A DNA stretch of 64,000 nucleotides. It comes from Metopolophium dirhodum (lineage: Eukaryota; Arthropoda; Insecta; Hemiptera; Aphididae). Under the pieces are notes generated by a model. It did not search any database and was not told the DNA's origin. It was given only the letters and a program-made list of their open reading frames with translations. Within the stretch, counting starts at the first letter, position 1. Each line of letters opens with the position of its first letter. This document shows, in pieces, positions 23,801 to 35,800 of the stretch. Location: assembly GCF_019925205.1 (NCBI RefSeq), contig NC_083564.1, positions 4,159,491-4,223,490 on the forward strand. The letters run 5' to 3'. Position numbers and translations under genes: made by a program.

Positions 23801-26800
23801 CTTTAGCATGTATATAAGTTTCCAAAAAAAAAGCTGAAGTTAATTTTGTAGCAAGTTCAGCTAATTCTTCCGTATCTTCTAAAGATTGTGGAATAAATGC
23901 ACATATTTGCCACATAAATCTTTAAAAAAATCAATATTAATCAATATTAAACATAATCATAGTTTGCTAAGTAAACAAACAACTTACTGAAAATAAGCAC
24001 TTTCAAATATATTTTTATCTTGTAAAAATTGTCTATTATCCCTCCAAATCCAACCTTCTAATTCACTACTCAATTTTATTGGTGGGCATATTTCTATATC
24101 ATTAGAAATATTATGCTCTTCAATTTCTGGATCAGTTGGCTTAACAAGTTCATAAAATAACATATAAGCACTGTTTGTTTTTTCAAAACTCAAGTCCATG
24201 TACTTGTCTGTTACTGAATCATAGGTTTTACTCTGGAATGAAAAATGTGATTAATGTTTAAATGGAAAATAATGTAAGTTTAAATATGTATTACTGTCAT
24301 TTCTCCACCAAAACATTCAGCTGCTAATTGGCTAGCATCAAACAATTTTACTTCTGCATCATTGAATAAATACCATTGATCAGTACTTGGAGTTTGAGAC
24401 TTATTTGTACGTTCTCGGTTTCGTATAAAGCTATAATAATGACCACCATCTGCTGTCCCTGTATGAACTGTGACACCAATAAGTTCATATTGATAGTTTT
24501 CTTCCAATCGCTCAGTTCCTTTGTTTTCATTCATTTCTTTTTCTTCAAGATAATGCTGAGGCATCAAATGTTTTTCAACATAACCAGACATGTCAAGTAT
24601 CATAGGAAATGAAAAGTGGGTGTTCACTTTTTCTTTCATCATAGTCACCATATTAAATGTATATCTCATTGTATTAAAGCAAAGAATTTGTGGTAATTTT
24701 TTGAAACAAGCTCTGAAATGTTAAATGCATTAACATTCAATAAAATAAAAATATAATGACGTTTAAAGTTTAATTACCTTTTTTCTGCACGAACTTTCTT
24801 TTCACACTGAGAACATGTATACATATTATCTCCATCTAAAGTATCTTTTAATGTAACTTCATCAAGAGACTCATACAAATTTCTCATGTCAGCTACTTGA
24901 CATCTTACAGTATAAAACTCTTCTAAAGTTCTACTTACATGGTCACAGTCCTAAATATTTTAAATTGAATATCAAGATATAACTTTCTTAAGATTAGTTA
25001 CTAATTATTTATTAGGTACTAGCTAATTATACTATATAGACTGTAATTTTTCAAGAATACAATATATTTTATAAACAATAAAAAATTAATTTATAGAGGA
25101 CTATAAAAAAAAATTATGTAATGAACAGTTTATACTGTTTATTTTAGATTCTGAGCGGAGCAAAAAAATGTTTGTATTTCAACATTTGGGGTAGACACAA
25201 TGTTCAGATTTCCGAGATCAGCATCTTACTAATAAAGAAGTGAATCTAATTACCTAGTACTTTTGAGTGGTCAAAATTGAAAATTCCAAGTAGTTTTAGA
25301 AGGCATCAAGAAAAACAAAAATCAATTTTATTTTTTTATCGTAACCCATAAATTAATGACTGTAGACCCTTAAAATTGTCACCAAATATTTATATTAGCA
25401 TTTTACATAAATGGTAACATTTCGAAATATTAATTATTTTTGAGATAGATGTAGCTTTGAGACATTTTAAAAATATTGTAAATTTTTTGTTTAATTATTC
25501 TCAATAAAAATTTTTTTAATTAGTAAAAAAGCTTGAAAAATGAATGTAAGCTTCCTTATAAGTTTCAATAACGGAAGTTCAAAAATATTAAATATACATA
25601 GGCACAATTATTCTTTATATGCATTTTAAGTTAAAATGTTGTCAATTTTTATCAACATTTTGAAAATGTACCAACTAAATTTCCATTAGAAATTCATAAG
25701 TGTTTCATTTCATAGCTAAAAATAGAAATTTTAATAGAAGGTTCCCAACAAGTTTTTCTACCTCAAAGAAAAAGAAAAAGTTTACCTATTTATAATAAAG
25801 AGATATTTTTGTTTTTTTTAAAACTTTTTGTAACTATTAAATTTGATTATTTATACAAGTATACTAGGATGACACAACATCTTCGCTTAGAATCATTGTT
25901 TGTATACAATTTGTATCATTGATTTAGAATATTACAGATCAATTACAATGACATGCTTGACAACTACTGTACAGCAGAGTGGTACCAACTAGTCCACCTT
26001 TTTAATATTTGAGATTTATAATTTATTTTTAATATAATAATAATAATAATATTAATAATAAATTAAAATAAATTATAAATAGGATAATATTAAGAGTTGA
26101 CACCAAAACCGCATATGTTGTCTCCGTCTTACAAACTCATAACATAGAAAATTGGATGTTCTGAATAATTCATTTCACTCTGTTATGTGTAATTTTAGAG
26201 TGAATTAACCACCTATCCTCAAATTTAGAAGTAAAAATATTTTTTGATGAATGTCATATGTTTTTATTATATACTTTAATTTTAAAACAAGTTAAGAGCA
26301 TCTTAAAATGTACAAACTATGTTATGCGTTTGTAAGAGTAGACGGAGACACCGCTACGTCCTCCGAACAAAGTTTCAATTTTCGTTATTATTTTTATTTC
26401 AGTGAAAAAATTAGCATATTTTATAATCTAAGGAGGAGAAATAAATCTATTTTTCTAAATACATACAAAATGTATATGCCCGTTAATAAGTATTAAGTGA
26501 CTTCACTAACATTTTATTAGATACTATGTAACTTTTGTTAATTTATTGTCAATAATATAAAAATGCATCATAATTATACTAACCAATGAAACAACATTGT
26601 TGCTAATTACACCTCCAAATAGAGTCTTAACAAGTGTTTTTAATTCCGGTGTCATTTCTTCAAGCTTAGATACAAGGTCAATAAAAAATTCAGCCATATC
26701 CTTCTGCTCACCAGTATTCAAAAGTTGTTGATCCATTGTATAAACTTTGCAGAAGCTACGAGGATTGTAAGTTTTTCTTTCGCTTTCCTGTAATAAAATA

Positions 26801-29800
26801 ATATATTGGTTAAGGGCGTTAGAGCTAGTGCATTTTTAGTAAAAAACATGTCATACAAGAAAAACTTTCACGCCCTGAAAAATAGTCTGCTTTTGTTAAT
26901 TTTTTCTTTTATTTAAAAGAAATTAACACTTTGTAGGTCGCATAAAGATTTGGGTATATTTCTACTTTACGGGACACCTTTTTTTTTGCAATTTTTATTA
27001 TTGAAACTTAAGTAGTTAAGTACGCTGAAAACGATGGTAAAGTCAGAATTTGGCGCTCAGACATAGTTACGAAGTTATAGCACTTCAAAGTTAGTAGATA
27101 GTATGTTAAATAACTTTAAAAATTACCAAATTTTCATTGGACTATAGTACTGTGTTATTTTCATTATTATTATTATTATTGGTGTAACTAATAGGTAAGT
27201 ATACATCTGTTATATAGCACTACTATATATGTCAAACAATAGGTTAGGTCATCCGTTAGGGTACCCGTTAAGTTAGCTTAGGTCTACACTTATCCAACTC
27301 CCCGAAGGGGTCTCCCCCCTCACTCCTAGGCGGACTATTAGGACCTCGAGTTCGGCGACTGGAGCCGGCAGGCGTAAGGAGCAATCACATGTTTTTATTT
27401 GCAAAAAGTGCAAAAAAAGTTTGTCCTGGCCAAGGTTCGAACCGCTAATCCTATGTTTACTTTCACATCAAAGTTACCACTGCGCAACAGTCCAATACAA
27501 AAATTGTTACACAAAATGGGTATTTAAGGATTATAGTATAAACAGAAAACTTCAATTAGCTATAACTTCAAAAGTAAGTACGAGCGCTAAATTCTGATTT
27601 CACCATCATTTTTTTCGTCAAAAATATGACTAAGTTCCCCAAAAAAATGACCAAAAAAGGGGGTGTCCCGTAAAGTAGAAAAGTTCCAAAATTGGATATC
27701 AGACGGTTAGCGTTAACCGACACTTAACTGGACATTTTAAGAACGGCCCTAAGTGTTAATTAATATTTTATTTCCAATAAAAACGTTTTTCAATAAATTG
27801 ATTGGTTTTAAAATTTTCAGTTTTTAAATTTAGAATAAACTGAGAGGCTGGTAAATCGGAGGCATATAGAGTACCATTAAAAAGGGAGAAGATTAATACG
27901 AGGTCGGATTTAACACAGCAAGAAGCTAGAGGAGGAATATCAAGGTTTGTTCAGGAAAGAGTGCAGTGGATATCGTAGAAAATACATTTTTAATTAGAAG
28001 GCTGCAAAGAAAAGATGGCGATTTTGTGCTCGTTCAAAGCGCAGTTAGTTACACGCTAAGTAAGAATGCCAGACCACAACTCCTACTCTAGAATCTATAG
28101 TGGTGTAGTGCAGAGACAGGTAGCAAGAATGTTACGCTCTATGAATACTAAATACTAAAGAATCTCTCAAATTTATATGGTGTTTAAAAGAGATAGGATA
28201 TAATAATCTAGGTGCTAGATGACATCTACATACTCAAGGGAATAGAGATTATGCATAGGAACGATTCCTGGAAAGGAACAACTTGGAATGATATTTGCTG
28301 ATGTTAAGAATAAGATTCAACACTGTGTCCAAAAACAAAGATGGCATCAAGATCTGATGGGTAGACATCTAGAACCGATTTTATATTGTGAAATATTTTT
28401 ATGTCGTCAGTAAATAAAAATACTTTAGGAAGAAAGGATAAATGAATAGTGGCTAGTGACTGTCCTGAAATCTGAGATACAAGAAGAAATTAAGGATATA
28501 TAAAAAATTAACAGTAACAAATTGTCTTCCAAATGAAATATGAAATATGAAAAATAAAAAATAATCACTAAACAAACATTCTGATTCCCTGTTATCTTCA
28601 ACATAAATATAGACATCAGACAAAAAAAAGTAAATGTAAATTTAAGATAGATAAATCTTTGGATGAAGTGAGCATTTTTACACATTTATAATTATAATAT
28701 GGTCCCTAAAATTAAATATACTTAATGTAAATCAACCATACCAATAAATAAGCAAACATTCGCTTAAGCTCAACCAATATGGATGCATGTTTATTAGATT
28801 CATCACATTTTGCTTCAAGTATGGAACGTCTTGCTTGTGGCATCATAAATAAATGCTGCATACAGGAGGCCATATAACAAGTGGCACCAAGATTTGTTAA
28901 GCCAACGTATCCACAATTAGATCGACCATCATCATGAGGCCAATAATCCCATAAATATGGAAGCCGATTTAAATCTACAAAAATATTAGTAAAAATAAAT
29001 ATGTGTAAAAAAATACCCTTAAAATATTTACCATTACTGTGTTGCTCTAATAATTTTTTGTATAAATACTCATAGTTTTGAGGAGTTTCTTTTACTAATT
29101 CAACTAATAAATCATAAGCTGAAGATCGAGCACTTTCAGATTTACATTTGGGTAACTGTCGATTCTGAGGATCGGGTAAAGCAAACAAAAACTCAAAAAC
29201 CTAGAATTTTAAAATAAAAAGCAATTAATTTTTATTTGTTGAGTTTTTTTTAATACATACTGTGTCCAAAACGTTATGACTCTGTTTACTGAATTTAAAA
29301 GGGGGTTTATGTCCTAGTATATTTGACATTAAATTTAAGAGCCCAATCAAACCATCATCTTGAAGGCCACTATAATGTGTCTCAATAAAATCTCTAGATG
29401 CAATTGATTCCCAAACACGTATAGCCAATGCTTCAATATCAATAATACATTTTGGTGGAAATTTAATACTTTCTAAAAAATAAAATCCAGATTACACATT
29501 TGTTTAAATATAGATATTTTCACACATTTACCTTGAATGATGTCATTTGGTAAGCAATTAACAAGTCGACACATAAGCCAAAAATAATCCCGACAAGCTG
29601 GTCCATAATTAAGTTTATCTTCATCAGTTATTCTCATTGAATTCTAAAATACAATATAATTTAACATAATGAAATTTAAATTAATAATTTAAATTTACTA
29701 ACTTCATGTCTTATATTTTGTGGTTGCATGCATTCGGCCTTATCTAGGAACTTGATTAACTGAGATAATAGTAATGTAGCAGCAGTACGATTTGCAGGGG

Positions 29801-32800
29801 GTACAGCACAAAGTCGATATAACGCAACACATATCTCATGTCTAACTAATGGATCCGGATCTTCAAGAACAAGATTGCAAAGCCACATGGAGAACTGGTT
29901 AGATTCTAAAAGTGCTTCGCAAATACCATTTACACTGTGAGACCATGACAAAACCAAAGTCATTAAAAAATGAATAACTTGAGCTCGGCCCCAAAAACCG
30001 GTTTTTATATCTTTTGGGTGTCCAGGATAAGATAATTCATTTAAAATACTCATCAATCTAGGTATAACCAAATCTATCTTCATAAGTTTTAACATTTCCT
30101 AAAAATAAAATTAAAAGTAAAATTAAAAAATATTTTATAAAATGTATTGAAAAAATTACTTTGTTAAGTTTTGGCACAACAAGATTAGCTTGCTTTTTAA
30201 TGTGTGATTTTCTTGGTCGAAAATAAGGATCAAACCCTAGTCCTTCAAATTGATCTAATTGTCGTCTATCATTTGGTGACACACCAAGTTGACAGAGTAA
30301 TTTAAGTAAATGAGCCAAGCAATCTTGATGCCATTCACTGTTACCCTGAAGTGTACCTACAATTATTTTATAATTGTTTTTAATTGTATTTCAATACAAT
30401 TTTTTAATTTATTTGCTAGAAATCTACAACTTACCAGACAACAAAATAGTAAAGAGATGTTCTAAACCTCCCTTTTCAATGAAATATTCTCCCCATGAAC
30501 TAGATAATCCATTTGTTGATACCTATGAATTAAGTGTGAAGATTTTTATAAAAACATGATTTCTTAAAGGGTAAGCAGTGGCGTACTCACAGGGGAGATG
30601 AGTGGGGGGGGGGGGGGTGGTTCCTGGGGTTTGAACCCTCCCATCGGCCGTACCTTTTTTCATATACGTATTACAATTTAATATTTTTTTACCAACAATA
30701 TCACGATTATTGATTAAGTGATTAAATTAATATTATAAATAAAAATAAATGAATGTATTGAATTTACAATGATGTTTTTTTGTGTACACGATAAGTAGTC
30801 GAAATAACGTTTCGATTTTTAACTTCAGTATCTTGTTCAATAGCAAAGTGAATCTAGTTGGTGCTTTGGGAGGTAAAAATCCTATACTCCCATTAGTGTT
30901 GAAAAGCGCCGAGAAAAAAAAATAAGGAAAACTGGGAATTTTTACACTAAATCGGTTTTTGACCAAATCGATTTTTGGTTTTTGGTGTAACTCTAAAACA
31001 AATGACCGTAGATACTTGAAATTTTCACTGGTTGTTTATATTATCATTTTCTATATTTTATCAATTCTTATATGGCTATACTTGATAAAATTTTCAAAAT
31101 ATTTTGACTTGTTTTAAGCTGTTTACGGAATGTTAAATTTTAGAAAATTTTCAGAACCCACACCATAGAAAATTCCTGAGAACGCCTCTGAGGGTAAGGG
31201 ATATTGTTTATGATTTAAACATACCTCTGGCAATATATCATCTTCATCTGAATTTTTTTCAACTCCCACCTGAACTAATGATTCGACAATGTATAATGAA
31301 TACATTAATTTTTGTAAATTTGATGGATCTAAATCTTTCTTTAACCAAACTTGACATTTGTCTTTTGGTTCATGAGTTGGAAAGTGTTTAAAACATTCTA
31401 ACATTGAGGGACTAGTTGGAAGTATAGTCAAAATATCCCAAACACTTCTTGATAATACTTGAGCTCTTCCGTGTAATAATTCATTCTATACATAACAATC
31501 ACATTCAAATTTAAAATATAAATTAAAAAATTAGTTGAATTAATTAAAATTCAGCAATTATTTCCGTTCATGTTAAATAATGTTATACTAACCCTATCAA
31601 ACTATTTGACCACATATCATTATAACTAAGTTAGGCATCACTCAAATGAAAATCAACAAAATAATTTTAATTTTATATATTATGAGTAATAATTTTAATT
31701 TATTAATATACATTTTTAAAAAAGTGTGCAATAGTTGTCTAGTATGTTACTGCAATAGATGTGTTATATTTGAATTCAGTTATAAGTCATTGCATACATA
31801 AAATGATTCTGAGTGGAGACGTCATCCTAGCATACTTGTTAAAATAATCATATTTAAAAATTAAAATTAAATATATATCATGCCTATAAATAGCATTTCC
31901 ATTTAACTTTTTTTTGTTTAAGGTTGAAAAACTTACACGTAGAAACCAGGAATTCATTACACTCGAAAAGTGAGCTTTCCTAACTTGGTTTCGTTCAATT
32001 TAACTTTTCTAAATTTGAAATTGATATTGTAATTTTTTTTTAAAATTATATTTACATTTTTATTTAGTTAAAAATGTTTTACATGACTATTTTTAAAACT
32101 TTTAAAAAACATTTTTGATCCCTCCATTAAATTAAGAATATAAAATAATTACTTCTTCTTCGTCAATTGTTTTCATTGATCCAAGAGTATGCATGAGACC
32201 AAACAGTACTTCAAAGTTTTTAGGTCGTAAAAGCAATAATGTTGGAGAACTCTCTTTAGTTGGTACAAATTGTGCAGACCCTGGTAAATCTTGGTCACCA
32301 AGTTTCTTCTTACGAGTAGTACTTAATGATAAGTATATAATCTAAAATAAATATTTAAAAAAAATTACTTGTCACCTAGATTACTTCAAAATTATTTACT
32401 TGGTTATCTTTTAATCCAGTTTCTTGAATAGTTTTTTCATCAAAATCTGATGTTATTTCTTGACCTAATGCAATCATGCGTATATTACCATCTGTAGGTA
32501 ATTTTTGAATAGTTAAATTATCATTTTGACTTTCCCACCAATGAGCTATTTCAGCTCTCATATCAGCTATATAATCTGTACTAGGCATATCAAGAGTTAA
32601 CTTTTCATCTAACATGGCAGGATTGATATTTAATCGAATTGTTGCTGCATTTTTATCATTTTGAATTACATGACTCATAATACCATGCCCTTCTAAAGTC
32701 CATTTTCTTAAATGATAAGCATACTTTCTCTTAAATGTTTCTAAGTGAGTTTTTAATAGTAACAGAGCTCGTTGTATATAAAGAAGACTGGATTCTTCTT

Positions 32801-35800
32801 TATCATTCAAAGTATCTGCAGCTACTGACAAATTTGATACACACTCACTAATAAACTTGTCTTCTTTATCAAGTTGTAGATTCATCATATAATAGTTGTT
32901 TATATATTGTATCGCAGCCATGCTTACATCTGAAACCAAATTGATTTAATAATTTAATAATTAACATATCAATAATAATTTATAACTAATACATAAGAAG
33001 AAACATTGAAAAAAATGGCCGCTTTAAAAAAACATTTCATTATTAAGAAATAAGAAGTATTCATAAATAAATATGTTAAATGAATCGCCAAATATAATTA
33101 TATATTTTTTTTTTTTTTTTGAACTTAAGCCCGGCCGACTATGGCCATTAGCTGTTGTAGGGGATTATAAATTATGGTTGGTAAGGTTGGTACGGTAAGG
33201 TGTTGTAACAATTGTTACAGTTGGTAAGCAAAAACTTATATGTGTAGCAAGGTCACCCTCCGGGAGCTAGTAGCAGTGAGCGTTAATTACTCTCAGTATC
33301 ATTCCGCGACTGGTAGCAGCCAATGCGCCACGCCAAGCCACAAAAATTATGTTTAATGTAATGTAGTTTTCACATTCAAATTTTAACTAATACTTAACAA
33401 TTTTTCTTTCTAATTTGAGCCTTGAAATATTATTTCTTATACTAACCATTATTTGACGCTTTTAATGCAATTCTTGATAAGTGTTCCATAGCAGCTGCAT
33501 GACCATTTCTTGCTAACAACAAATAATCACTAGATACTTGTTGTTGGGCCATATTACATAGCTGTGTAAATAAACTAAGAGCAGTCATAGTATAACTTTC
33601 TGGAGCTAATGATAACAATTTTTCACAGTACAAATGTGTCAATGTTTCAACATTAAATGTATGTTGTTCGCGACAACGGACTTGTCGTAATAACCAATTA
33701 AATAATTCATCCCGACAAACTTCATCAGATACCAAACAATTCCATAATGTATCCAGTTCATCAATAGTTAACCTTAAGAGTTTAACATTTTAAAATCCAT
33801 TCTCTTTATTAAATTGTAATTAAGTCCTTACTTAATAGTATCTGGAAGTCCAATTGAAGAGTAAATATGAGTCAAAAATTGTAACCTAGCTTCTATATGA
33901 ATTTGGTGAGAGTAAAATCCTGAATCTTCAAACAAGTTATCGGCATGTTGTTTACAGTACTCTCGAAAATTGTTAAATACTCTATCAATCATACTGTGAT
34001 GTTTAACAGCCCAAAGAGTCACCTGACGAGTATCCATTCCAACATTAAGGTTAGCCAATGAAGCTCCTCGGAATTGATGAAATGATGCAAATAACTTAGG
34101 TAATAATCTTAATGAAATAACTACAGATCTAAAACAAAATACATACAAATAATTTATACACTATCAAAAATTAGTTATCCATAATACTCATAATAGTAAC
34201 ATACTTGTCCATAATATATAAGCTTAGTATAAATGTTAGTATTATAACATGCAACGTTATTAATTCTTTTTACTAAACTACAATTTATTCGTTAGTTTTT
34301 AAAAACTGAAAAAGATTATAAATATTTAAACATACTTATTTTTTTGTATATTCTCTAAACAGCCTTCAATGAATTTCATTCTGATGGCACGATCAGTATT
34401 AAAGCATACCAAATTAAACAATGCTTTTTCTGCTTCTAAAGCTAATGATTCACCTAGGAGCGTCTGAAAAAATATAAAATATTTGTAATTGATAATACAC
34501 ATTAATAACATATTAAATATTATTTTTATCTTACATTTGACTATAAATATAATTAAAATAATTTAAAATTAATTTTTATGTAATATATTTATTAAGATTT
34601 GATTAATATAAATAAATTATTAATTAGGTATTTCGATAGATTTTTAGTGGATTATTGACACTAATATGTACTGAACAAGTTAACTTTTCAAATATTATTT
34701 TTTTTTTTTTTTTTTAATAGCTTATTAATGGAATGAGCGGAATTGTATACATGGCAAAAGTTTTATTTTAAAGTATATTTTGCTAAAATATCTTTCATAA
34801 TATTTTCTGAAAGAAATTCTGACACTTGAAGTAAGCGTTGAAAATACACTTAAAAAAAAATAAAGTTATTAATTAAATTAAAAATTAAGTACACTTTTTT
34901 AATTAATTTAACGATTCAAAAATAATTATAATATCTTGATATCATTTTTTTTTTTTTTTTTAATGTATATAGATGTAAAGAATATATGAATCAAATGTTG
35001 TGTCTATATTACTTACAATATTATCATCTTGAAGTAAATCCCACAATAATGTCGAACCAGGTTTACAAACATTTTCTATATTGAACTGGTTAGATATTGT
35101 TGTAGTTATATTTTGAGTACAAGGATGCACGTTTTTACTGGTATGGAAATTAGAATGGAATGCCATATGGTTTAACTGCTGTGTTGATAAATGAGTCTGA
35201 GCACGTGCTGCAAGTTGCAACAATTCCTCGTCACAGCCTGAATCTTCTCCATCAAAATCAGCCATATTTTTGTCAGATTTATTTGACATACGAGATGACA
35301 TACTATTCTCATCTCCACTATAATCTTCTAGCATTTGTCTATTCATAAGTGTAGATGGTACCTGCTGATCTGAAGTAGTATCAATGGGCGATATACCAAT
35401 TTCCATAGCTTCCATTGATTCACTATCTTCATCTTCAATATCTTCATCCTCATCTTCATCTTCCTCGTCGTCATCTTCATCACCATCAGACTCAGAATCA
35501 TCTTCAGTACAATCAGTTCTAATGCACCTCATTTTAAGATTTCGTATTTTTTTGTCTAAAACATTAACAACATACATAAAAAATAATAATTATTATAGTA
35601 TTAAAAACATGTAATTTACGGTTATTAATTTTTCCTCTTGGTTTTTGAAGTTTGGTTCCCTTTACTAGTTTACAATGATTTATTTGAACTTTATCTGAAT
35701 CTTCATCACTAGAGTTACATGGTTTCATAACTCTCATTCTTGTATCTCTCATTGCTTTCTTTCTAACACAATGCCTTATTTTGCACATACCTAATGGTTT

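Noticed and set aside
26308..26496. Short plus-strand open frame in a USP34 intron
   Set aside because: No similarity, no splice context and wrong strand for the gene; probably chance.
27880..28400. Possible LINE-like coding remnant in a USP34 intron
   Set aside because: Some open stretches exist but no recognisable RT or endonuclease motif; left unassigned.
30624..30650. GGTTTGAACCC, tRNA B-box-like motif
   Set aside because: It lies in the left end of a hAT element, with no A box or cloverleaf.
35384..35614. Plus-strand open frame rich in serine
   Set aside because: It is the antisense shadow of the acidic Asp/Glu stretch in USP34 exon 10.
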